Source: Erwinia sp. OLFS4 (GTDB lineage Bacteria > Pseudomonadota > Gammaproteobacteria > Enterobacterales > Enterobacteriaceae). From it: DNA of 60,235 nucleotides. The stretch is taken from the NCBI RefSeq assembly GCF_002752165.1, contig NZ_MOMB01000059.1:1-60235 (forward strand), written 5' to 3'. Positions 52,900-60,235 of this stretch are shown here, piece after piece. The notes beneath the pieces are model-generated. The model was not told where the DNA came from and did no database searches. It saw only the letters and a list, made by a program, of their open reading frames with translations. Position 1 is the first letter of the stretch; each line of letters opens with the position of its first letter. Both the position numbers and the translations under genes were made by a program.

Positions 52900-53979
52900 T
52901 TAAATACCTGCCCTGTGGCGCAAAATGATCGCCAGAAAAAAAGGAATGCCGATTAGCGAAGTGACAATACCCACCGGCAAAATGACGCCGGGCAGCAAAT
53001 TTTTCGCCACCACCGAGGCCAGTGACAGCACCAGCGCACCGGTCAGGGCGCTGGCAGGCAGATAATAACGGTGATCTTCACCACACAGCAGACGGGCAAT
53101 ATGCGGGGCAACCAGGCCAATAAAACCAATCGGCCCGACAAACGCGACGGCAAGCGCCGAAAGAATGCTGACGCGCAATAATGTGCCCAGCCGCAAACGC
53201 CCCACGTCAATACCAAAGCTGGCGGCCCGGTCTTCCCCGAGGCGCAGAGCGGTGAGCTTCCAGGCGTTAATCATTGACCACGGCAGCAACAGCGCCAGTG
53301 CCAGGCTGAGGATCGCCAGCCGCGGCCAGGAAGCGCGCGCCAGGCTGCCCATGGTCCAGAATACCAGCCCCTGCAGGGTGTCCTGATCGGCAATAAACTG
53401 CATCACCGACACCAGCGCATTAAAGGTGAACACCAGCGCAATACCAAAAAGTACCATGCCGGAAGCGGTGACCCGGCTCCAGCGGCTAAGCAGATCGAGC
53501 ATCAGGGCCGCAAACAAGGCACAGATAAAGGCATTGACCGGAACCGCCCAGTCTTCAGTCAGGCCAGGAAAGGTGATTCCGGCAACAATCGCCACTGCGG
53601 CACCAAACGCCGCCGCCGATGACACCCCAAGGGTAAAGGGGCTGGCTAACGGATTATTCAGGATGGTTTGCATCTCGGCGCCAGCCAGTCCAAGGGCCAT
53701 GCCCACCACCGTCGCCATAAGGCCGTAGGGCAGCCGGATATCCCAGACAATGAGCCGGGTCGCCGCCTCAGCCTGAGCTGGATGCAGCAGGGTCGCCGCC
53801 AGCGTTCGCAGGTTCAGCCCGGCGGGGCCAAGGGTAAAATCCAGCGCCAGAGAGGCGAGGATCGCCAGCAGCAGCAGGAACAAAATCGCCAGCCGATGAC
53901 GCAGTAACTGATGATAACGGCGCACAGTTTCGCCGGGTGTTTCCGGTGGTGGCAGTACAACGGATGGCCTGACGCCCAT
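52900..53979 (-). CDS. FecCD-type iron/siderophore ABC transporter permease
   Basis: I take the start at MGVRPSVVLPPPETPGETV (53979), giving 359 residues; the ribosome site is weak and an upstream start in the same frame, to 54096, cannot be excluded. About ten hydrophobic helices and the FecCD motifs LPYGLMATVVGMALGLAGAEMQTILNNPLASPFTLGVSSAAAFGA and VAFVGPIGFIGLVAPHIARLLCGEDHR identify the family. A single permease plus ATPase, without a substrate-binding protein or TonB-dependent receptor in the window, suggests these are encoded elsewhere or that the operon's 5' part was displaced by the fimbrial cluster. Confidence 0.9.
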   Translation of the reverse strand: MGVRPSVVLPPPETPGETVRRYHQLLRHRLAILFLLLLAILASLALDFTLGPAGLNLRTLAATLLHPAQAEAATRLIVWDIRLPYGLMATVVGMALGLAGAEMQTILNNPLASPFTLGVSSAAAFGAAVAIVAGITFPGLTEDWAVPVNAFICALFAALMLDLLSRWSRVTASGMVLFGIALVFTFNALVSVMQFIADQDTLQGLVFWTMGSLARASWPRLAILSLALALLLPWSMINAWKLTALRLGEDRAASFGIDVGRLRLGTLLRVSILSALAVAFVGPIGFIGLVAPHIARLLCGEDHRYYLPASALTGALVLSLASVVAKNLLPGVILPVGIVTSLIGIPFFLAIILRHRAGI

Positions 53980-54081
53980 GATAAATTCGCCTGTTAACCG
54001 CACGCCGGCCGCGCGGCCGCACGATAGCTGCGGAGGGTTAGTCTGCTCACGCCGCGCCGGCTGACAGCCTGGGCGGCGGCC

Positions 54082-54100
54082 GGCAAATAATAACATTACA
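54082..54100 (-). promoter_or_regulatory. weak Fur-box-like site upstream of the ABC permease
   Basis: On the minus strand TGTAATGTTATTATTTGCC agrees with 11 of 19 positions of the Fur consensus by my count. It lies about 100 bp ahead of the permease start, where an iron-responsive operator would be expected. The match is too weak to be firm. Confidence 0.25.
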
Positions 54101-54112
54101 ACAGCAACCGCA

Positions 54113-54158
54113 GCTGACCGGCCGGCAGATTAATTGTAAAAATTAACGGCCGGTCAGC
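54113..54158. repeat. 12-bp perfect inverted repeat between the adhesin and permease genes
   Basis: GCTGACCGGCCG at 54113-54124 and CGGCCGGTCAGC at 54147-54158 pair perfectly across a 22-base AT-rich spacer that itself holds the dyad TTAATT/AATTAA. It lies 22 bp after the adhesin stop on the minus strand. No T-run follows the stem. It may be the terminator of the fimbrial operon or mark a junction. Confidence 0.55.
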
Positions 54159-54179
54159 AGCGTAGTCCCTGGCCGCTGT

Positions 54180-55592
54180 TCAGCCAACGCCCGGCCAGAT
54201 ATCCAGGGTCACGTGGGACACCGCGGTACCGGATGGCGGAGCCTTATCCGTCAGTAACACGGGAGTGACCGCAATGGCATGTGAGTTATTGGCCGCAGGC
54301 GTGGCGATATTCACCGGGGTATTGGGTTGCAGGGCTGCCGGCGCGCCACCATTAGTCGAGACCGATAAGGCATAGCCCAGCCCGGGGTTGCTGCTGCCAA
54401 ACACCGGGGTTCCTGTTGAATCGCGCTGGCTTGTCACCGCATCCCCCATGACGCGAATCACCGTTTTCGTCGCCGCGGTGCTGGAATCACACCGGGTATC
54501 CAGCGTCAGCTGCTGGGTTAGCGAACTCACCCGCCCGCTGGCATCCGCCCCGGCGATCAGATCCTGACCGGTGACGCGGCCAAAAGACAGCAGGCCGCTG
54601 CCGCCGAGCTGGGTGGTACAGGACGGCGCAGCTGGAAGCAGATCGAAAGGATCGGCCTCTGCAAAGGTTCTCGTGACTCTACAACCGATCGCAGGTATTA
54701 CTCTATCATCGGAATATATCGTACACGACCGTATCGGGATCCGCCCATTGACGTAGAAGCCCGGCGTAAGCTCCGGATTCATGGTTAGCACAGGCGCAAA
54801 CTGAATCAAGTGAAACGAGAATGCCTTTGCCGACGTCGATTCCACCTTTCCGCTTTCAGAGACGGCTAATGTTGCCGGCGCGCCAGATGTCAGATTGACA
54901 GAGACCCGTACCGTATTCGAGTGCAGGGGACCCAGCACCCGGCTCCCTCCGTGAATGTCACCGACAACCGCAGACCCTTCTTTATCGGGAATCATAACGC
55001 CCTGGCTTATCAGTGTCAGAGGGAAGTTAAGTGTTGCCGTAACGTTCCCCTCCGGGTCAAGGTCTTCGACGGTAACGCTACCGCTGGGTGCTGTCCATTC
55101 CATATCGTAGCCTGCCACCTTATCGCCATTGTAAAGGCCTGATGACGATTTCACTCTTACAGAGGAAGCAGTGAAGTCGCCCGACCACGAGGTCGCCGGT
55201 TGTGTATTGAATAAAAGGCTGCCAATAATAACCATGGACAGCCGGTTGCCGAACGGTAACCCATCACTTGTTCGTAAGGTTGCGGTAGAATATCCATTAA
55301 CCGGGGCGCTGGATGACACGGCGAGTATGCTACCGGCGGGTACGTCTTCCCCGTACGAGGCTACCGGGTTCATTTTAGTTGTCAGAGTCGGATCGGAACT
55401 TTGAGCGCTTGTCACTATAAAGCTAGCGGACGCCGACACCGGACTGGCAAACAGCAACAGACACAGAAACGGGACCATTGATGTCAGTGAAAGCAGAGTG
55501 TTTCGTGTTTGGCAATGGCGTGTTATCACCGGGACATCTTGTACAAGATGCCGGCGATAAGCGTCTCGAGGACTGGCGTCCTGGTTAGTCAT
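54180..55592 (-). CDS. putative fimbrial tip adhesin / minor subunit
   Basis: This 470-residue protein follows the usher, the usual place for a tip adhesin. The start is ATG 55592, with GGAGA upstream. A hydrophobic signal core (SMVPFLCLLLFASPVSASAS) is preceded by an unusually long N-region of about 45 residues; a shorter start at the internal Met of MVPFLCLLLF is possible. The mature part is Ser/Thr/Gly-rich beta protein with cysteines in IRSCTIYSDDRVIPAIGCRV and PSCTTQLGG ... DTRCDSS, consistent with a receptor domain followed by a pilin-like domain. The C-terminus AVSHVTLDIWPGVG resembles the terminal strand of fimbrial subunits. Naming the family is not possible from sequence alone. Confidence 0.7.
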   Translation of the reverse strand: MTNQDASPRDAYRRHLVQDVPVITRHCQTRNTLLSLTSMVPFLCLLLFASPVSASASFIVTSAQSSDPTLTTKMNPVASYGEDVPAGSILAVSSSAPVNGYSTATLRTSDGLPFGNRLSMVIIGSLLFNTQPATSWSGDFTASSVRVKSSSGLYNGDKVAGYDMEWTAPSGSVTVEDLDPEGNVTATLNFPLTLISQGVMIPDKEGSAVVGDIHGGSRVLGPLHSNTVRVSVNLTSGAPATLAVSESGKVESTSAKAFSFHLIQFAPVLTMNPELTPGFYVNGRIPIRSCTIYSDDRVIPAIGCRVTRTFAEADPFDLLPAAPSCTTQLGGSGLLSFGRVTGQDLIAGADASGRVSSLTQQLTLDTRCDSSTAATKTVIRVMGDAVTSQRDSTGTPVFGSSNPGLGYALSVSTNGGAPAALQPNTPVNIATPAANNSHAIAVTPVLLTDKAPPSGTAVSHVTLDIWPGVG

Positions 55593-55893
55593 ATAATTTC
55601 TCCAGATTTCCACATGTCACACAGACCGCCTGCATACGTCCGGCCATCACCCGGTCCTGACATATGCCCCATGCATAAAGCCGGCGGCAAGGTTGACGAT
55701 GATGGGACAGCGCACGCGGAGCCACCTCCGTCGCGCCTGCATAGTTAAACATTATCCCCATCCGGTCAAAACCCCGGCTTATCCGGCCGGTCAACGTCTT
55801 GTCCGCATGGCGCTCATATCCCCCGCCCGTAAAAAACAGGGTCAGGGCTGTCACTGCCCGCCGCAGCTGCCATTGCGTGCGGGTCAGTATCAC
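55585..55893 (-). CDS. possible small protein between usher and adhesin
   Basis: A frame opening at GTG 55893 runs 102 codons and its stop (TAA 55587-55585) overlaps the adhesin start, with the adhesin ribosome site inside its last codons, the layout of coupled genes. The product would be basic, with a short hydrophobic N-part (VTALTLFFTGGG), and cysteines near the end (CRRLYAWGICQD, AVCVTCGN). No family is recognised and its start has no good ribosome site, so it may be spurious or a relic of a deleted subunit gene. The space has to be explained either way, since the usher-adhesin gap is 352 bp. Confidence 0.25.
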   Translation of the reverse strand: MILTRTQWQLRRAVTALTLFFTGGGYERHADKTLTGRISRGFDRMGIMFNYAGATEVAPRALSHHRQPCRRLYAWGICQDRVMAGRMQAVCVTCGNLEKLYD

Positions 55894-55911
55894 AACGTCA
55901 TCCCTGTAACG

Positions 55912-55937
55912 GCTGCGCGCACGCCGGTGCGCGCAGC
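55912..55937 (-). terminator. GC-rich hairpin directly after the usher gene
   Basis: A perfect 10-bp stem (GCTGCGCGCA at 55912-55921, TGCGCGCAGC at 55928-55937) with loop CGCCGG starts 8 bp after the usher stop. There is no U-tract on the minus strand, so partial termination or mRNA protection is possible. Confidence 0.4.
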
Positions 55938-55944
55938 AGCGCCG

Positions 55945-58572
55945 TCAGCGGCATTCCGCCTGCGCCAGGGTTATCGACCCGCTGCCGCCCGCCTGATAGC
56001 TGGCACGACACTGTCTGTCCACCCCTTCGCCCCAGCGCACCTGCACCTCACCCTGTGCCGGCATCCCGCTCAGGTAAACCTGACCGTCATCCCCGACAAT
56101 GCCGCTGCCACTCTGTTGCGTGCTCTTTGCCAGCGTGGCAATGGCACCAAACGGCACCGGCTTACCGTTATGCCTTAGCGTAAGCAGTATCTGCTTACCG
56201 GAACGCACCCTGAACTCTGCCAGCACCACCGCACCGCGCGTCGGGTAGACATTCTTACTGCTGTTATCCAGCTCCACCCCGTCCGGCAGGGAGCCAGGGT
56301 CCAGCGTGACGCTGTTTTTACGGTATATAGCAGCGGACGGCACCACCGCATAGCCACGCCAGTCGGTGCGATCATACCCGTTCACCATGACCCCCGGCGC
56401 GCCCGGCGCGCGCACCAGCACCGCACCGTCACCAAGTATCCGGCTCAGCGTCACCCCGTACGGATGCACCAGCAGTCCGCCCGACAGCCCCCAGTTCAGC
56501 GATTTGTACGTGCTGCTGTCGCTGTAACCGCCATAACCGGTCAGCCGTTTACCCGCCCAGGACAGGCTCAGCCCGCTCTGCTCCGGCTGCTGCTGATTTC
56601 CCCACGAGCGGGTGACGTTATAACTGAGGCCGCTGTCATACAGATCGCCGTTGACGCCGGTGGTGCTGGAAACCCGCCCCTGATTGTCATGAGTCATGGA
56701 ATACGAAGCGCTCATCCCCTGCAGGGTGCGGTTGTCGTGGCTGAATATGCTGAACGGCACGCTCAGCGAGACTGACAGCTGGCGGTTTTCCGGCCAGTCA
56801 CTGTCACTGCGCTGAATGCGGTCAATGTCATAGGACACCGACAGGGTGGCCCCCTTGATAGTGGTGTAGTACGCCATACTCAGGCTGTCGTTTGTGCCGG
56901 TACGCCCCCAGTAGTTACTGCGGCTGCCCGACACGCTGACCGACCCGAGGTCAGCCGGCAGCTGCTGGCTGAGAGTGGCCTGCCAGGTCTGGCGCTGCCG
57001 GTCCAGTGTCCACGGTGCCATCCCTTCACTCAGGTCATAGCCCTGCATGTTGATGTCATTAAAGCTGTAAAAGTTACGCGAGTTATAGCGCAGTGCCGCC
57101 AGCGACACGCTGGTTCCGGTGGTCACCATGCTTTTCGAATAACGCGCCCGCCACGACTGACCATCCACCCAGTTCAGGTCATTGCCACGGCTGTCATGCA
57201 GCCGTGACCTTGCCTGCGTAACGTCCAGCGACATCGCCCCAAACTGCCCCAGTGAAAGCCGGGCCCCCAGCGTGCCGGCGTGATAATTACTGGCCAGCAC
57301 GCCGCCACTGTAAGCCGTGATGTCATACGGCAGACCGTAAACCAGCGATCCCATGGCAAATTCCGGCTCACGGCTGCCGGTTGTCACGCTACCCCCATGG
57401 TATTTACCCACGGTCGCTTCATATTCAATGCCCCCTTCACGCTGCATAATCGGCAGCGAGGAGTAGCCGACGGTAAAGGCGTGGCGTGAACCATCCGCCT
57501 CAGTCACTTCAACCAGCAGGTCCCCGGAACTGCCCTGCTGCCCCATGTCCTCTATACGGAAAGGCCCCGCCGCCACGTTGGTCTGGTAAACGATGTAACC
57601 ATTCTGCTTAACCCTGACCACCGCATCACTGTTTGCCGTCCCGCGGATAACCGGGGCAAAGCCGCGCTGGCTGTCACGCAGGAAACCATCCTCCGACGTC
57701 ATCTGCACGCCGCGAAACGGAATACTGTCAAGAATATCGCCGCCGGTACTGCCCTCACCGGCAACCAGGTGACTTCTCAGGGCCGCAATATCACGCGACA
57801 AGTAGGTGTTTGAAGTGCGCCACTCGCGGCGGGTCGGTATCTGCGTCCGCCAGGCATAGGAGCCGCTGCCCGACATCCGGAGATTGGTGTAGGAAAAGGT
57901 CTGGGTGCTGTGTAAACGCCAGGGCCCAACGTTCAGTCCGTTACGGAAGCTGGCAAACAACGTGCGGTTTCTGGTTTCGCTGCCCTGTTGCGGCGTGCTT
58001 TTCCCCTCGGCACCGCTGAAGTTGTAAGACGACATCAGGGCCGGAATACCATCATCCCACAGCGCGCTGTTGTCCCCTTCAGCAAAACCGGGTTTCATCG
58101 CCACCTGAGGGATGCTCAGATTCAGCGCCAGTTTGCTCAGGTTGAACTCGCTTTTCGCCTGCGGCTGAATCACCGACAAGTCGGTGATTTCAGTCTCATC
58201 CGGCCTGCCTTTCAGCGCCGGAACCCTATCCGCGTTCACCCCCCAGCTCTTCAGCCACGACAGCTGCAGTACTGGCCTGATCCGTCCCTGCACCTCACGC
58301 ATCTGAATATTCTGACGGCTCACCAGCGTGCGGTTCATATAGATATCCACCAGATACCTACCCGGCGGTACATAGCCCGCCGTTTCAAATGCCGACAGGT
58401 CAGTCCCCGCTGCCCCGCCCGACAAAAAGGCCGGATCAAAGTACTCACGGGCAGCGACCGACGCGGACAACAGACCGCTCGCCAGCATCACCATCACCGC
58501 CAGCGGCGACAGCCGTATCGCCGCTGGCAGCACCGGAGGATGCGCAGGCTTACAGCGTTGCTTTGTATTCAT
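55945..58572 (-). CDS. fimbrial outer-membrane usher protein
   Basis: The usher is the outer-membrane pore that receives chaperone-subunit complexes and assembles the fimbria. From ATG 58572 (MNTKQRCKPAHPP, GGAG six bases upstream) it has 875 residues, normal for the family. A signal peptide ends at SVAA-REYFDPAFLSGG. The N-terminal chaperone-binding domain (DLSAFETAGYVPPGRYLVDIYMN), a central beta-barrel with plug (PVIRGTANSDAVVRVKQNGY) and C-terminal domains ending in the usual Cys pair (RQCRASYQAGGSGSITLAQAECR) are present. It overlaps the chaperone gene by 23 bp. Confidence 0.95.
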   Translation of the reverse strand: MNTKQRCKPAHPPVLPAAIRLSPLAVMVMLASGLLSASVAAREYFDPAFLSGGAAGTDLSAFETAGYVPPGRYLVDIYMNRTLVSRQNIQMREVQGRIRPVLQLSWLKSWGVNADRVPALKGRPDETEITDLSVIQPQAKSEFNLSKLALNLSIPQVAMKPGFAEGDNSALWDDGIPALMSSYNFSGAEGKSTPQQGSETRNRTLFASFRNGLNVGPWRLHSTQTFSYTNLRMSGSGSYAWRTQIPTRREWRTSNTYLSRDIAALRSHLVAGEGSTGGDILDSIPFRGVQMTSEDGFLRDSQRGFAPVIRGTANSDAVVRVKQNGYIVYQTNVAAGPFRIEDMGQQGSSGDLLVEVTEADGSRHAFTVGYSSLPIMQREGGIEYEATVGKYHGGSVTTGSREPEFAMGSLVYGLPYDITAYSGGVLASNYHAGTLGARLSLGQFGAMSLDVTQARSRLHDSRGNDLNWVDGQSWRARYSKSMVTTGTSVSLAALRYNSRNFYSFNDINMQGYDLSEGMAPWTLDRQRQTWQATLSQQLPADLGSVSVSGSRSNYWGRTGTNDSLSMAYYTTIKGATLSVSYDIDRIQRSDSDWPENRQLSVSLSVPFSIFSHDNRTLQGMSASYSMTHDNQGRVSSTTGVNGDLYDSGLSYNVTRSWGNQQQPEQSGLSLSWAGKRLTGYGGYSDSSTYKSLNWGLSGGLLVHPYGVTLSRILGDGAVLVRAPGAPGVMVNGYDRTDWRGYAVVPSAAIYRKNSVTLDPGSLPDGVELDNSSKNVYPTRGAVVLAEFRVRSGKQILLTLRHNGKPVPFGAIATLAKSTQQSGSGIVGDDGQVYLSGMPAQGEVQVRWGEGVDRQCRASYQAGGSGSITLAQAECR

Positions 58573-59350
58573 TCTTCTCTCCATTCATTTTCCACAACAC
58601 GGCACCTGACAGCGGGGCGCTGAACCGGAAGCGTTGGTTTGATTTTGGTGCCACCCAGGCGTCCAGCGCCCCTGACACCGCCTGTGCCCCTCCGACGCTC
58701 AGAGACGAAAAGTGCACAAAGTACGGCGTCGGATTGACCACCGTCAGCTCGTGGCTCTGCGTCTGAAACTTCAGGGATGCGGCCACTGCCGCACTGTCAG
58801 GTGCAGGCAGACCGGGCGGGCGATAAAACAGACGGATGTTCATCCTCAGGGCAATCTGCACCTGAGACCGGCCGGCCTGTGGTAGCCGCGCGTCAGGCGC
58901 TGGCTGGCTGAGCGGCGGGATGCCGGTAACGGATATGATGCAGGCCGATTCGCGGTCGGACGGCAGCGTACCGCCGGCCTGTCTGACGCGCAGCGCTATC
59001 CGCTCCCCGGCATCAAGACGTGTCAGCGGCGGCACCACCACAAAGGGCGGCCGGCCACCAGCGGCCGCATCAGTGCGTCCGCTGGCCGGGTCAAAAGCAC
59101 TGACCGTGGCCTGCAGCAGATAATTTTTATCGGTGTTATTCACCGCATTCACCACGCTGCCGGCTTTCTCTTTCGCAGCGTCGTAATGAATAAGCACGGG
59201 GAAATAGCGGATTCCTTTATCCGCGGGAAACTGCGCGGCGACTGGCCGGCAGAACAATCCCCCCGCCAACAGGCATAAACCTGCCGGTAAGAAAACTGAA
59301 AAACAGCAGTTACTGACGTACTGTTTCATTGCCGAAAATGCAATTAACAT
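58550..59350 (-). CDS. periplasmic fimbrial chaperone (second copy, intact)
   Basis: The PapD-like chaperone folds and delivers fimbrial subunits. The start is ATG 59350 (MLIAFSAMKQYVSNCCF), with GGAG six bases upstream, giving 266 residues with a signal peptide ending near RPVAA. The donor-strand and subunit-binding elements are visible: FPVLIHYDAAKEKAGSVVNAVNNTDKNYLL in domain 1, and ALRMNIRLFYRP at the end of the first domain, with domain 2 following. The 3' end overlaps the usher start. It is 160 bp past a Rho-independent terminator that follows the broken first chaperone, so it may start its own transcript. Confidence 0.9.
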   Translation of the reverse strand: MLIAFSAMKQYVSNCCFSVFLPAGLCLLAGGLFCRPVAAQFPADKGIRYFPVLIHYDAAKEKAGSVVNAVNNTDKNYLLQATVSAFDPASGRTDAAAGGRPPFVVVPPLTRLDAGERIALRVRQAGGTLPSDRESACIISVTGIPPLSQPAPDARLPQAGRSQVQIALRMNIRLFYRPPGLPAPDSAAVAASLKFQTQSHELTVVNPTPYFVHFSSLSVGGAQAVSGALDAWVAPKSNQRFRFSAPLSGAVLWKMNGEKNEYKATL

Positions 59351-59509
59351 AAAACACTCCGAACCCAGAGATATTTTGCCTGTCCGGATAACAGGCACAT
59401 CCGGCCACCTGCCTGTCCTGATAGCGGCGTAAAAACACCTCAGCAGAAAAAAGGCACCTTAAATAAAATATAAAAAACGCAACACAACACGCCGGTAAAA
59501 ATAATCCAG

Positions 59510-59549
59510 AAAAAAAACCATAAACATATATACCCAGCGTATTTATGGT
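59510..59549 (-). terminator. Rho-independent terminator between the two chaperone genes
   Basis: On the minus strand ACCATAAA (59549-59542) pairs with TTTATGGT (59524-59517), and the second arm runs straight into a tract of eight T (59517-59510). It lies 107 bp after the broken chaperone. The AT-rich region after it (59400-59509) contains promoter-like TTGTGT and TATTTA elements for the next chaperone, at low confidence. Confidence 0.75.
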
Positions 59550-59656
59550 GCTGCGTTATATTCACAACACAAAAACAATTAGTAAAAAATATAAATTCAT
59601 TCCGACAGCAGACAGTTTAAGGAAATACATCTGACTGAAAATATTCGCGTAAAATA

Positions 59657-60057
59657 CTAACCTGACAGCGTTGCAGAATATTCGCCAGAATCTCCGCCGT
59701 AATCATCAATCACTGACCAGCTGACTGTATTACCTTTCACCGGGTACAATACGCACTCCCCCGGTGCCAGCATGGAAGGAAGCGCATTCAGGTCCAGTAA
59801 CGCGCCGTCCACCCGTAACCGGTTAAACGACAGGTAATACCGCCCGGGATTGCAGGCTTTTATTCCCTGCGGCACAGTCTGAAAGTGCACATTGCGAAAT
59901 ACCTCCGCCCCGGGGACAGTAAGCGCCCGCGGCCGCCAGATAAGCTTGATAATATTTTCCACACTGACACCAAGCTGCCCCCGGGTGCCGCTACCGACTG
60001 ACGCCGGTATATCTGCCGGCGGAATTGCCGTCACCCGCAGATAGCCTATCTCTTCTT
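59657..60057 (-). pseudogene. fimbrial chaperone interrupted by IS1 (3' part)
   Basis: The last 133 or so codons of a second PapD-like chaperone remain: GYLRVTAIPPADIPASVGSG corresponds to the chaperone-domain segment before the subunit-binding strand, VSVENIIKLIWRPRAL to the conserved IKLFYRP strand, and the second domain ends GEYSATLSG. The reading frame joins the IS1 end at 60058, so translation into it would read IS sequence; the N-terminal half, with signal peptide, is beyond the element. It is 306 bp ahead of the intact chaperone and probably served a pilin gene outside the window. Confidence 0.88.
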
Positions 60058-60235
60058 GGTGATGCCTCCAATTAGTAGAACATGTGTTTCTCGATAAACG
60101 CTCCAATGACTTTTTCGTGGATCTCAACTGAGCGCGAAAAGCAGATTGTTTTACGAGCCAACCGTTTAATGCGGGTGCGGAGCGTCAGGTTATTACGTTC
60201 AATGCGTTGGGTGAAAATTTTGCCCGTCAGATGCT
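60058..60235 (-). mobile_element. IS1-family insertion sequence, right end only (second copy)
   Basis: The inverted repeat GGTGATGCCTCC at 60058-60069 marks the element end inside the chaperone gene. The 178 bases are the reverse complement of 1-178. The remaining element and the other half of the chaperone gene are outside the window. Confidence 0.9.
60072..60235 (-). CDS. insB: IS1-family transposase, C-terminal fragment (second copy)
   Basis: Same 53 C-terminal residues as at the left end (HLTGKIFTQRIERNNL ... IEKHMFY), read on the minus strand, with the stop at 60074-60072. It is cut only by the window edge. Confidence 0.9.
   Translation of the reverse strand, partial: HLTGKIFTQRIERNNLTLRTRIKRLARKTICFSRSVEIHEKVIGAFIEKHMFY

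Noticed and set aside
55693-58766. Long plus-strand frames opposite the usher and chaperone genes
   Set aside because: Composition is that of antisense shadows (Arg/His/Pro/Gln-rich), without starts or motifs.

Overview
The window is a stretch of enterobacterial chromosome. Gene content and order follow the Escherichia coli K-12 segment from asmA-dcd-udk through mdtABCD-baeSR, yegQ-cyaR-yegS, fbaB-thiD-thiM, mrp-metG, yohJK-cdd, sanA, mglCAB-galS, yeiB-folE to yeiG. The proteins are clearly related to but diverged from E. coli, and several insertions and losses differ from it: alkA and yegE are absent, maeA lies after cdd, and an rsp-type sugar acid cluster sits between yegS and fbaB. I read this as a non-Escherichia member of Enterobacterales, possibly Erwiniaceae (Erwinia/Pantoea-like). 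The family-level guess is inference.

Both ends of the window are the same 178 bp of an IS1-family element in inverted orientation, each starting at the same internal base. The window is therefore probably a contig whose assembly stopped inside two IS1 copies. The left copy is followed by an AT-rich gap and an open 3' coding fragment. The right copy interrupts a fimbrial chaperone gene.

Layout: 937-4045 (minus) asmA, dcd, udk. 4301-6411 (plus) PAP2 phosphatase and yegD. 6441-7403 (minus) aldo/keto reductase. 7631-18636 (plus) the overlapping mdtABCD-baeSR efflux and envelope-stress operon. 18735-21201 trhP (yegQ), a CyaR small RNA with a CRP-type promoter, and yegS. 21402-27307 a sugar acid cluster equivalent to E. 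coli rspA-rspB-ydfJ-ydfI-rspR, with a candidate CRP site ahead of it. 27348-30258 (minus) fbaB, thiD, a thiM broken by an in-frame amber codon, and a TPP riboswitch. 30259-32356 an accessory stretch with two unrecognised small genes, one behind an FNR-like box, and a GNAT acetyltransferase. 32368-40617 mrp, metG, yohJK, cdd, maeA, sanA. 40700-45701 (minus) mglBAC and galS with CRP and GalS/GalR operators and an intercistronic terminator-like hairpin between mglB and mglA. 45859-48979 (minus) yeiB, folE and a YbfB-type MFS protein, with a divergent LysR regulator. 50065-52038 formaldehyde detoxification (frmA, fghA). 52113-53979 (minus) a FecCD-type iron/siderophore ABC permease and ATPase without a binding protein. 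54180-60057 (minus) a chaperone-usher fimbrial cluster.

Most of the window is conserved core metabolism. The parts most worth a second look are the accessory gap between thiM and mrp, the thiM nonsense codon, and the fimbrial cluster, which has two chaperones, an internal terminator, no major pilin in view, and an unexplained ORF before the adhesin. I did not find evidence of a CRISPR array, a phage, a toxin-antitoxin pair or a clearly new defence system.
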